Made by a program: the position numbers and the translations under genes. From CAZTPC01 sp964615565 (GTDB lineage Bacteria > Patescibacteriota > Saccharimonadia > Saccharimonadales > AWTP1-31), in assembly GCA_964615565.1 (NCBI GenBank), contig CAZTPC010000005.1, forward strand, positions 1-55,889: a stretch of 55,889 nucleotides of DNA, written 5' to 3'. This document shows, piece after piece, positions 30,771-38,058 of this stretch. A model generated the notes under the pieces. It made no database searches. It was not told the DNA's origin and was given only the letters and a program-made list of their open reading frames with translations. Within the stretch, counting starts at the first letter, position 1; every line of letters begins with the position of its first letter.

Positions 30771-32438
30771 ATGGCACGAAGTATTGAGGGGGCAGCATTT
30801 GCTCCTACAACTCCAGAGTTCACTGCAGCACAGGGCTATGATGTCCTTGGTGACGCAGCTGATCTAATGCAAGCTGTTGGCGTTGCACAAGAAGAGCGTT
30901 CAGCTGTTCTTGAAGCAGCCGAAGCAGATCTAATGGGCGAAATCACCGTAGTACGTAGTGATCTAGCAGAGGTAGCTCCAATCGAGCCAACTCGCGAAAA
31001 GCGACGTTTCCTGACTGGTGGACGTCTAAAAGTTGTTGCACTAGCAATGGCTGCAACAGAGTTGCTAGCCGCATGTAGCGACGATAAGAAGCCAGAAATC
31101 AAAGATACAACTACAGCAGCAGCGCGTGTTGCAAACTGTAACAACGTTGTATTCCCTAAGTTTGTTGTCAGTGGCGGTAAAGAAGCCTATGGCGCAAGCG
31201 TAGACAGTAAACTTTACTTCCCTAAAGCATTCTTCCCTAAAGCAGATGGCGTTAACACACAGAAGGAAGCCCTTCAGTATGTTCGTGATCTCTTTAAGCA
31301 GCCTATTGGTGGTAAGGGCGACCGAGGCTCTACAGCAGCCGCTATGGCGGTTGTAGGTAAGGCTTCACACGATGGTCCTGGCGTTGCCGCACCATCCGTG
31401 ACCGGTACTTTTGCCGAAACCTTTACTCAGTATGGCCAAGAAAAAGGTCAGGATACATACGAAGATCACTGTAAGTTACTTGCAGAAACACTTCCTCAGG
31501 TTGCTTCATACGTAGCTGGCTACATTAAGCCAGGTGATGTGTATACATCTATCGACGCCGTTCGAAACAAGAAGGGCGAAGCGATTAACCTAGAACTCAA
31601 CCAAGCTACGAGCGAAGATGAACTTAATGTTATCTTGCTTAAGCTTCCAAAGGTTCTAAAGGGACTCGACGAGTTCCCAGAAGTAGCCATCGTTGTAAAC
31701 AAAGAAGGCGAATGGTCTGGACGCTTTATCGTTAAAGGTACAACCATTGGTCAAGACGGCGCCAAAGCTTTTGAAGGCGAAGAGCCAAAAGAAGGCGAAC
31801 CAACTTACAGTGGTGTTCCTGGCGGCGAAGAAGAAGTTGTCGGTGGTGAAGTGCCTAGCGAAATCGCTATCACTCAGCTAGACGACGGTAGTATCCAAGT
31901 TACTAACCCTAAGACTGGTGAAGTTATTAGTAACATCCCATGTGGTAGCGGTGGCTGTAACCCTGGCGATATGATTGATATCCCTGGCATCGGTCAAGTT
32001 CCAGTACCTGCAGACCTTCCAAAGGCACCTGCTGGCTGTGAAGACACTGATACTTGCCCTGTAGTAACCGTTCCAGCTCCAACTGGTACAACCCCTCCAG
32101 GTACAACTCCTCCAGTGTCAACTCCAACAACTCGTCCTACAGCGACTACACTACCTCCAATTACTGTGACTACTACAACTGGCGTAACTGTAACTAGTGC
32201 ACCTCCAACAACTCGTCCTGCACCAACTACAACTCAGCCTGCACCGACTACAACTCAGCCTGCACCTACAACTACTCGTCCTGCACCGACTACAACTCAG
32301 CCACGAGTTGACTACTGTCCAAACATTGCTGGCGACCAAGACGTTAAGTCTGGCCCATACGTAATCATTAACGGTAAGCAATACCAGATCATCGGCGGCA
32401 TTTGTAAAGAAGTCGACCCAGGTGCTGGCGGGCTTTAA
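30771..32438 (+). CDS. Lipoprotein-like surface protein with Pro/Thr-rich stalk
   Basis: The 555-residue protein has an 80-residue acidic N-terminal region, then RREKRRF-like basic residues and a hydrophobic stretch ending LLAAC (C102), a lipobox-like site. A signal this far from the start is unusual: the N-terminal part could stay cytoplasmic as a type II anchor, or the annotated start may be affected by the N gap. The exported region has an alpha/beta domain (about 115-350), Cys pairs (CGSGGC; CEDTDTC), a Thr/Pro-rich stalk of PAPTTTQ repeats (about 483-510) and a short C-terminal cap with two Cys. It is probably a surface stalk protein, co-transcribed with the next gene. Confidence 0.75.
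   Translation: MARSIEGAAFAPTTPEFTAAQGYDVLGDAADLMQAVGVAQEERSAVLEAAEADLMGEITVVRSDLAEVAPIEPTREKRRFLTGGRLKVVALAMAATELLAACSDDKKPEIKDTTTAAARVANCNNVVFPKFVVSGGKEAYGASVDSKLYFPKAFFPKADGVNTQKEALQYVRDLFKQPIGGKGDRGSTAAAMAVVGKASHDGPGVAAPSVTGTFAETFTQYGQEKGQDTYEDHCKLLAETLPQVASYVAGYIKPGDVYTSIDAVRNKKGEAINLELNQATSEDELNVILLKLPKVLKGLDEFPEVAIVVNKEGEWSGRFIVKGTTIGQDGAKAFEGEEPKEGEPTYSGVPGGEEEVVGGEVPSEIAITQLDDGSIQVTNPKTGEVISNIPCGSGGCNPGDMIDIPGIGQVPVPADLPKAPAGCEDTDTCPVVTVPAPTGTTPPGTTPPVSTPTTRPTATTLPPITVTTTTGVTVTSAPPTTRPAPTTTQPAPTTTQPAPTTTRPAPTTTQPRVDYCPNIAGDQDVKSGPYVIINGKQYQIIGGICKEVDPGAGGL
32217..32300. repeat. Four 21-bp repeats encoding PAPTTT[Q/R]
   Basis: Four in-frame units of 21 bp encode PAPTTTQ, PAPTTTQ, PAPTTTR and PAPTTTQ. 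Such repeats can change copy number. Confidence 0.85.
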
Positions 32439-32461
32439 GGAAAAGGATTAAGGATAAAGAT

Positions 32462-33562
32462 ATGAAGTTCATGAAAACTCTAATCAAGAAGCTAAGCCTT
32501 GGCCTAGCCCTTGTAGCAATCGCACTTTTCATCGGAAATGCACATGTTAAAGCTGCAACCGTAGATGGTCCGATGTTCAACCACTTTACCGACGCTTCAG
32601 GCATCGGTGACGAACACGATTTCCTCCGAGTCCAAAAGACTGACGGTTCTCGTGTAAACACACTCGAGCAGTGTGACGGCGAAGTTAGCATGTGGTTTTA
32701 CGTGCACAACAGCCAAGCCGCTATCAATAACGGCGACAACTACACTGGCCCTGCAGTAGCAAAGAACACTCGGCTTCGAGTGGCTATCCCTACTGGCGAA
32801 TCAAAGAGCCAAGAGATCAAAGCTTTCGTAAGTGCTGACAATGCAGCTACTGTATCTGACAACGCTTACCTAACTTGTGGTAACACCCCAATCTCACTTA
32901 GCTACGCTGGCCTTTCCGAGCTTTACACTATTGCTCCAGAAGGCTATGACCTAACTGGCGATCTTACAAGTGCACAGGGCGCAGCTCTATCACTAAAGGG
33001 ATACCAGGGCGGCCTAATGCCAGGTTGTTGGGATCACCGTGTACGTCTTACCTTTAAGGTAAAGATTACCAAGAAGCCAGTTGTTATTCCTAGCGATGCA
33101 ATCTGTACTCTTGATGGCGGTAAGTTCATCGTAATCGACAACAAGAAGCGAACAGTAAAGGGCGGCATCAAGCCACAACTTACTAACGCAGTTGTTACAG
33201 GTTACAAAATCGACTGGGGCGATGGTACTACACCTAGCACAAACCAGAACGATACACATAGCTACAAAGACGATGGTGAATTCACTATCCAGGCTAGCTA
33301 CACAGTTAAAGCTATCAATGGCGGTAAGTTCGCTGATGGTTCAACCGAAAAGCTTGTTAGCGGCACAAACTGTGCTACTAAGGTTAAGTTTGAAACCGGT
33401 AAGCCACCAGTTGTAACTCCTCCAACAGTTGTTCCACCAACAGTTACTCGTCTAACTGCTACTGGTCCAGCAAGCACCTTCGCAATCTTCGCAGCCGTAA
33501 GTATCCTGGGCGCATTCATGCACCGAGCATACATGGTTCGAAAAGCAGCAATCCAAGAGTAA
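32462..33562 (+). CDS. Exported PKD-like surface protein with LPXTG-like C-terminus
   Basis: The 366-residue protein has a signal peptide (MKFMKTLIKKLSLGLALVAIALFIGNAHVKA). An N-terminal beta domain with Cys pairs follows, then a PKD-like domain containing YKIDWGDGTTPS and HSYKDDGEFTIQASY (about 240-290), and a Pro/Val/Thr linker. The C-terminus has the order LTATG-hydrophobic-basic (TRLTATGPASTFAIFAAVSILGAFMHRAYMVRK), like a sortase signal. AAGGA precedes the start. It would be displayed at the surface together with the upstream stalk protein. A strong terminator follows. Confidence 0.8.
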   Translation: MKFMKTLIKKLSLGLALVAIALFIGNAHVKAATVDGPMFNHFTDASGIGDEHDFLRVQKTDGSRVNTLEQCDGEVSMWFYVHNSQAAINNGDNYTGPAVAKNTRLRVAIPTGESKSQEIKAFVSADNAATVSDNAYLTCGNTPISLSYAGLSELYTIAPEGYDLTGDLTSAQGAALSLKGYQGGLMPGCWDHRVRLTFKVKITKKPVVIPSDAICTLDGGKFIVIDNKKRTVKGGIKPQLTNAVVTGYKIDWGDGTTPSTNQNDTHSYKDDGEFTIQASYTVKAINGGKFADGSTEKLVSGTNCATKVKFETGKPPVVTPPTVVPPTVTRLTATGPASTFAIFAAVSILGAFMHRAYMVRKAAIQE

Positions 33563-33581
33563 ACCTCCTGGCTGTGACAGC

Positions 33582-33617
33582 AAAGGGCTCCAATGGTTCA
33601 TCCAAAGGAGCCCTTTT
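33582..33617 (+). terminator. Terminator of the exported-protein operon
   Basis: AAAGGGCTCC (33582-33591) pairs perfectly with GGAGCCCTTT (33607-33616), ending in TTTT. Confidence 0.85.
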
Positions 33618-33639
33618 GATTTGCAGTTGAGTAGTATAT

Positions 33640-33772
33640 TCCTGTGGATAAGCATCTAGCCGATATGACAAATTTATGCTACGATGAGTGTAACGAGCCA
33701 TCGTGACTGACCGCTCCAAACATTTAAACTCCCGTGCAGCATCTGCCGCACACAAGGGAGTTTTTATTTTTT
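33640..33772 (+). ncRNA. Candidate small RNA ending in a strong terminator
   Basis: Between two plus-strand terminators lie about 110 bp without a plausible open frame. The second terminator cannot serve the upstream operon, which already has one, nor the downstream gene, which runs the other way. This suggests a short independent transcript. The promoter is not clear, so the 5' end is arbitrary. Confidence 0.3.
33726..33772 (+). terminator. Second plus-strand terminator
   Basis: AAACTCCC (33726-33733) pairs with GGGAGTTT (33756-33763). An inner GTGC/GCAC stem and a long T-rich tail are present. On the minus strand no T-tract follows, so it works in the plus direction. Confidence 0.75.
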
Positions 33773-33784
33773 GATTAAGATTGG

Positions 33785-35005
33785 CTATTCGCCAGTGGCA
33801 CTTTTTGCAACCTTAAGGAGTGGAATGATCTTGTCGTTATCGCTCATCCAGGTGGTGTATCCCCAATCTTGGTCGGATGCCGAAACGGAATTTGCATCCA
33901 TATAGATCACAGGCCAATCGCCGCCAGCATAGTCGCCTACATATGCACCATATGTTTGCAGGGCATCAAACAGCATCCCCCCGAACTTAGTGAGCCCAGC
34001 TGGCTTAGCCGTTCCGGGCGGGATACCTAGTTTTGCGCCCATAATGATTGGGCCGCAACCCGGGCCATTATCCCAATAGGTGGCAATTGTCTGGTCCCAC
34101 TTGGGCGTATTACGGGTCCCACTACAGCTGGCATAGAGTGTTTTGTCGCCAAGAGATATGGCAATGGCATGGTCGATCTTATTCTGGGCAAAGTCACGGC
34201 CGGTAATCATTCCAGCAAACCACGACATGTTCCCAGCACGTGTGCCCATGTTTGCATTACTGCTCATCGAGCTATAACCTGTATCGGTTCGAATGTCGCC
34301 AATAGCATAGCCAGGATAGCTCTGGGTTACAGTTCGTGTGCCTTGGTTTACTACTGCTTGATATACTTCATAATATTTGCCGCCACTCACCAGCAGTAGT
34401 ACGTGGTCGCCATCATTGGTATCAACCTGCATATTGGCAGGCGCTTTGACTGAAACTGTCATATCCTGTCGATCTCGCTTGGCGTTGATATCGTGCGGCG
34501 AAACAAGGTTAAATGTCCAGGTTGGATCAGTATCCTTGGCCGACCAGATTGGGTGTCCGGCATGCACATACCACCGCCGAGTTGCTACTTGGCCATAGTA
34601 GTAGTCTCCTGAGACCAAGTTGTTTAGTACTGGCTGGGAAAACCACTGAGTTGACGCAGGGGTAGGGGTATTAAACAAAGAGCTACTGGCAAATGGCCGA
34701 TTGGTCGCCTGATCCCAGAAAGTACCGTCCGGCTGAGGGGCTTGCCCATAGAAACGCACATACCCATTACCAGAGGACCCATTGCCAGACGGCTTTTGTA
34801 GTGATGTAGAACCTGTTTCTGCCTCAAGACCAACAGTCGCTGGCGATGCTTTAGTTACCAGCAACAATCCGATGCCGATAATAACAAAACTAGCGACGAC
34901 AATTAGTGATCGCCGTTGGTCGGACGTAATCTTACGTATGTATTTCTTGACAGTTTTGATAAACGAATTGTACCAAGCATTTAAGCATAAGAGTAGGTAT
35001 TCCAT
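33785..35005 (-). CDS. Membrane-anchored exported protein of unknown enzymatic family
   Basis: The 406-residue protein has one N-terminal membrane helix (about 33-51, after KKYIRKITSDQRRS). A short CBM6/35-like fragment follows (TVGLEAETGSTSLQ...GYVRFYG). The rest is a secreted globular domain of about 290 residues with GTRAGNMSWFAGMITGRDFAQNKIDHAIAISL, GPGCGPIIMGAKLGIPPG and FDALQTYGAYVGDYAGGDW. This order (an internal HA pair, then an ALQTYGxYVxDxxGxxW motif) occurs in several secreted actinobacterial proteins of unclear function; carbohydrate contact is a guess. AGGGG is 6 nt upstream. It sits next to tRNA-Glu and the recombinase. Confidence 0.72.
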   Translation of the reverse strand: MEYLLLCLNAWYNSFIKTVKKYIRKITSDQRRSLIVVASFVIIGIGLLLVTKASPATVGLEAETGSTSLQKPSGNGSSGNGYVRFYGQAPQPDGTFWDQATNRPFASSSLFNTPTPASTQWFSQPVLNNLVSGDYYYGQVATRRWYVHAGHPIWSAKDTDPTWTFNLVSPHDINAKRDRQDMTVSVKAPANMQVDTNDGDHVLLLVSGGKYYEVYQAVVNQGTRTVTQSYPGYAIGDIRTDTGYSSMSSNANMGTRAGNMSWFAGMITGRDFAQNKIDHAIAISLGDKTLYASCSGTRNTPKWDQTIATYWDNGPGCGPIIMGAKLGIPPGTAKPAGLTKFGGMLFDALQTYGAYVGDYAGGDWPVIYMDANSVSASDQDWGYTTWMSDNDKIIPLLKVAKSATGE

Positions 35006-35019
35006 TTTTACCCCTGTTA

Positions 35020-35028
35020 TGGTATACT
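35020..35028 (+). promoter_or_regulatory. Extended -10 promoter of tRNA-Glu
   Basis: TGGTATACT (TGn plus TATACT) lies 24 nt upstream of tRNA-Glu. The near-palindromic GTATAC may also serve the divergent gene at 35005. Confidence 0.5.
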
Positions 35029-35052
35029 GATTCGGTAACTTTTTCGTTAGAT

Positions 35053-35127
35053 GGCCTCATCTTCTAACGGTTAGGAATCCGGGTTTTCATCCCGGCAATA
35101 GGGGTTCGATTCCCCTTGAGGTCACCA
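35053..35127 (+). tRNA. tRNA-Glu(TTC)
   Basis: Acceptor GGCCTCA/TGAGGTC, anticodon loop TTTTCAT on the stem CCGGG/CCCGG (anticodon TTC), T-arm AGGGGTTCGATTCCCCT and an encoded CCA are all visible. Its 3' half (35087-35127) is overlapped on the other strand by the end of a serine recombinase gene. Confidence 0.95.
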
Positions 35128-36802
35128 AATGGGTAGTAGGTAATTTAGCAAGAGAAAATATTGGGTTCACCCCTGTAAAGTTTGTCTTACCGGGTGTTCC
35201 GCTGGCTAGATCTTCAAATGTTGGAAATTTATTGAATAATGCGGCAAAAAACTGTGCTTTTTTGACTGGATCAATCTGTTGTAATAGTAGTTCGTCAAAG
35301 TGTTCCGCTAGGTAACGAACCCTAGCTTTCAAACGTCGCCAGTTTATCGGTTTACGGTTGATCTTCTTCATCTTAGTAGCCTCCAGCTCTTTAATTTGTT
35401 GTTCTATACGCACAATGTCCTCCTCTATGTATTTAATTGCTGTCTCGTTGCTCACGAGCTTAATCTTGCTTCCGGTCATGTCGATTTCGGTACGTAAGCC
35501 CTGGATGTGGCTATCAAGCGTCTCAAGCTCTTGTTTGAGCGCCTGTTCTCGTTTCTTCCACTCGGCCTCAATAACATTCAGAACTTTATCGACCTGCTCC
35601 GGCGACACACGAATACCGTTGATAAATTCATTCACTCTGTCCTCCAGCTCCTTTTTAGGTACACGGAAATAATGGCCTCGTTTGTCACAGTGATAGGCTG
35701 GATAGTGTTTACCGGACTTACCTCGCGATGCGCTGCCAATGAGCGGTCTATGGCACTCTGGGCATAGTACAAACTTGCGGTACGGGAAATCAGGGTTTCG
35801 TGAGCCTTTAATGACCGCATACCGTGGCTCTGGCTCTCTTTTTACTATGACAATGTCGCCTTGGTCATCTTTGGTAATGATCTTTTTGCCTTTGTTGGCT
35901 CGGTTGAACTGTTCAATGGATATTAACCCTTTAAAAGCGCATTGTACTGGCTTGCCGTCTGTCCACTTCTCGGCATTAATCCCTGCGTAGATTGGGTTAG
36001 TGACGATACGATCCAAGGCTTTGAGAGTCAAGGGATCGCCTCCGCGCTTCTTTAAAACTTTAGATCGATCGCTCCTATCACGAACATAATGGACACGTCC
36101 TCGATAGCCTAGCTTATTAACTTCCTCGACAATTTCCATGTCGCGCATGGTGCCACGCGCACGTAGATCAAAAATCTTAGTAATGTATTGGGCTTCAGTC
36201 GGGTGAGGCCGCAAGATGCAGCGTTTACCATTGTTCGTCTCGACTTTCTCACTGACAAAACCGAACGGCGGTTGTCTCATCCAAAAACCAAGTTGGGTAT
36301 AGCGAATTTCAGCCCCAATCATGCGACTCATAATGTCTCGTAACTCATCCTTGGATCGCTCAGCCTCTAATATCTCGGATTTCTTACTTGGAGAGTATTT
36401 ACTCCACTTATATTCAAAGCCGAGGTGTTCTAGGGTATTCACCTGCCGAGAACTAATCACACCGTAAATATCTACCAATGACACATTATTTGCTTCCAGC
36501 TGGTTTTTGAGCAGGTCATAAGAAAGTGATCCGCCCCTGGTAAAACGATCAATCGATTTTATGATAAACAGCTCAATCCCGTTCTTAGGATTCTTGCAGT
36601 AATCAATAGCTTCCTGCATTGGCTGCTGCTCTTTACTGGCGGATTCCAAAAATACGAAAAACTTTTTAATGGTGATACCACGAGTTAGGGCAAAACGTTC
36701 AATTTGCTCTTTCTGTGCTTCCGGTGAGTCACCCTCCGTACCCTGCTTTGTGGTCGAGACACGAATAGCTGCTACAGCATTTTTGTTTGCGTCGTCTTGC
36801 AT
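35087..36802 (-). CDS. Large serine recombinase (integrase)
   Basis: The 571-residue protein has an N-terminal resolvase domain with catalytic S16 (AAIRVSTTKQ) and FIIKSIDRFTRGGSLSYDLL. The Recombinase domain follows (QPPFGFVSEKV...LRPHPTEAQYITKIFDLRARGTMRDMEI), then a zinc-ribbon (CPECHRPLIG...YHC) and a long coiled coil (about 415-500). Large serine recombinases integrate elements between att sites. The last 13 codons (LVTSRGIEPLLPG) lie inside tRNA-Glu, so the tRNA marks one attachment end. The GC-rich coding style of the neighbours is not obviously different. It is preceded by an overlapping 55-aa gene. Confidence 0.92.
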   Translation of the reverse strand: MQDDANKNAVAAIRVSTTKQGTEGDSPEAQKEQIERFALTRGITIKKFFVFLESASKEQQPMQEAIDYCKNPKNGIELFIIKSIDRFTRGGSLSYDLLKNQLEANNVSLVDIYGVISSRQVNTLEHLGFEYKWSKYSPSKKSEILEAERSKDELRDIMSRMIGAEIRYTQLGFWMRQPPFGFVSEKVETNNGKRCILRPHPTEAQYITKIFDLRARGTMRDMEIVEEVNKLGYRGRVHYVRDRSDRSKVLKKRGGDPLTLKALDRIVTNPIYAGINAEKWTDGKPVQCAFKGLISIEQFNRANKGKKIITKDDQGDIVIVKREPEPRYAVIKGSRNPDFPYRKFVLCPECHRPLIGSASRGKSGKHYPAYHCDKRGHYFRVPKKELEDRVNEFINGIRVSPEQVDKVLNVIEAEWKKREQALKQELETLDSHIQGLRTEIDMTGSKIKLVSNETAIKYIEEDIVRIEQQIKELEATKMKKINRKPINWRRLKARVRYLAEHFDELLLQQIDPVKKAQFFAALFNKFPTFEDLASGTPGKTNFTGVNPIFSLAKLPTTHLVTSRGIEPLLPG

Positions 36803-36939
36803 GACCCTTCTTCTCCCGATTGCTCTTCATCTAAGTAATCCAAAAGTAAATTAGCGATGAGATCGATACGCTCATTATCTGACAACGGCGCTTCGGAAGT
36901 GTCTTCTGGGCTCGGCTGGATTGGTTCTTTCTGTTTCAT
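36772..36939 (-). CDS. Small acidic protein upstream of the recombinase
   Basis: A 55-residue frame starts at 36939 after GGGGG at 5-nt spacing and overlaps the recombinase start by 31 nt. It encodes MKQKEPIQPSPEDTSE, then an acidic helix (ERIDLIANLLLDYLDEEQ) and a short tail. Such small genes preceding serine recombinases are common in mobile elements. No helix-turn-helix is visible. It shares the recombinase promoter. Confidence 0.6.
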   Translation of the reverse strand: MKQKEPIQPSPEDTSEAPLSDNERIDLIANLLLDYLDEEQSGEEGSCKTTQTKML

Positions 36940-36961
36940 GGCTACCCCCACTTATAAGCTT

Positions 36962-36991
36962 AGTATATACCACTAATAAGTATACCTACAA
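36962..36991 (-). promoter_or_regulatory. Promoter of the recombinase operon
   Basis: On the minus strand TTGTAG (36986-36991), an 18-bp spacer and TATACT (36962-36967) lie 22 nt before the small gene. ACTTAT-like repeats and an AT-rich stretch surround it. Confidence 0.5.
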
Positions 36992-37090
36992 GTGTATTAT
37001 CAAGGTATTAAATACAACTGTGGATATCTCAACGGCAGGATACATAACAGTCAATTTTCAAGGTGTTAAGGGCTTGCATCTTTACTTACT

Positions 37091-37108
37091 TATCTATTAA
37101 CATAGATA
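37091..37108. promoter_or_regulatory. Inverted repeat upstream of the replication-relaxation gene
   Basis: TATCTAT and ATAGATA, separated by 4 nt, form a perfect 7-bp inverted repeat just upstream of the -10 of the next gene. It is a likely operator. Confidence 0.4.
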
Positions 37109-37114
37109 GGCGTA

Positions 37115-37120
37115 TATAAA
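37115..37120 (+). promoter_or_regulatory. -10 element of the replication-relaxation gene, leaderless type
   Basis: TATAAA ends 5 nt before the ATG at 37126; no ribosome site is present. Confidence 0.4.
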
Positions 37121-37125
37121 CCACT

Positions 37126-37899
37126 ATGACACCACAACCTACCAACACCAAACACCGACCTATAAACTCACATCAACTTCAACTACTCACTACACTCTAT
37201 AAATTTCGCTATGCAACAGCTCAAATCATTGCCTCAAGTCAAGGAGCTAAACATACTAGAGTAATACTAACAAGACTAAAGATATTAGTAGACCAAGGAT
37301 ACATAGGTCAGAACTATTACAGTAGCTATAAGATCATTGGTAAACCAGCTACGTATCACTTACTACCAAAAGGAATACAGATCCTCAGACAACAACCGTT
37401 TGCTGATCCAAACGTTCTCAAGCAAGCCTATTACGACAAAAACAAAGACGATGGTCATATCCAACACAGACTGAACGTCTTCAAAACCTACGTATTCATC
37501 AAGCATAACTACCCCAAACAATTTCAGTTCTTCAGCAAGAGCGAACTGCCTAGCTTGAAATATAAGCTCCCAAGAGACCTAACGGATGCCTACCTACAAA
37601 AGAACGAAGAGATTAAAAGCGTGGGTAGCGCAAGCAAGCCCAATCTTACTGCTCCAGACTATTTCCTAAGCTTCTATGAGGCCATTGCGCCCTACTGGAG
37701 GATTAGAAACAGCATAAGACGCTATATTACGTATGCCGAGTCAGAAAAGTGGCAGAAAGCCACCAAACGCGACTTTCCTGTCGTACTTATAGCCTGTGAA
37801 ACAAAAACACTGGAGCGAAGACTGCAAAATTTAACCAAAAGAGAGCTAGACAATAACTGGGTTAGTGTTAAATTTGAGTTTCTATTCATAGAACGTTAG
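37126..37899 (+). CDS. Replication-relaxation family-like protein
   Basis: The 257-residue basic protein opens with a winged-helix region (HQLQLLTTLYKFRYATAQIIASSQGAKHTRVILTRLKILVDQGYI) followed by GKPATYHLLPKGIQIL. This is the arrangement of replication-relaxation (Replic_Relax) proteins found in plasmids and integrative elements. A nuclease-like C-terminal part (about 110-250) is plausible but no motif is clear. It is divergent from the recombinase operon and probably belongs to the same element, which would then run from about 35.09 kb to at least 37.9 kb. Confidence 0.65.
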   Translation: MTPQPTNTKHRPINSHQLQLLTTLYKFRYATAQIIASSQGAKHTRVILTRLKILVDQGYIGQNYYSSYKIIGKPATYHLLPKGIQILRQQPFADPNVLKQAYYDKNKDDGHIQHRLNVFKTYVFIKHNYPKQFQFFSKSELPSLKYKLPRDLTDAYLQKNEEIKSVGSASKPNLTAPDYFLSFYEAIAPYWRIRNSIRRYITYAESEKWQKATKRDFPVVLIACETKTLERRLQNLTKRELDNNWVSVKFEFLFIER

Positions 37900-37991
37900 C
37901 ATGTGAAGTCCTTATCTTATAACCAGTGTTTGCAAAGCAAATAATGGTTGGTCTGTTTCCTTGGGAAAGAGACATGATCTTACAGAATAAT

Positions 37992-38022
37992 TTGCGCACT
38001 ATATTCGGGGGGGGGGTACAAT
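37992..38022 (+). promoter_or_regulatory. Promoter with G10 tract in its spacer (candidate phase-variable switch)
   Basis: TTGCGC (37992-37997) and TACAAT (38017-38022) are separated by 19 bp, the last ten of which are G (38007-38016). Slippage to eight Gs would restore the optimal 17-bp spacing. A leader with AAGGAA leads to the ATG at 38059. The rest of 37900-38058 shows no gene. Confidence 0.6.
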
Positions 38023-38058
38023 ACCGGTAACGCTATAACTTATATAAGGAAATTCACC

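Noticed and set aside
34983..34995. 13-base match between this site and the leader at about 54723
   Set aside because: A match of this length is expected by chance in a window of this size, and one copy is inside a coding region.
35087..38058. Search for a second copy of the tRNA-Glu 3' end as the other attachment site
   Set aside because: No repeat of the tRNA 3' sequence was seen in this stretch; serine recombinases can use very short cores, so the right end stays undefined.
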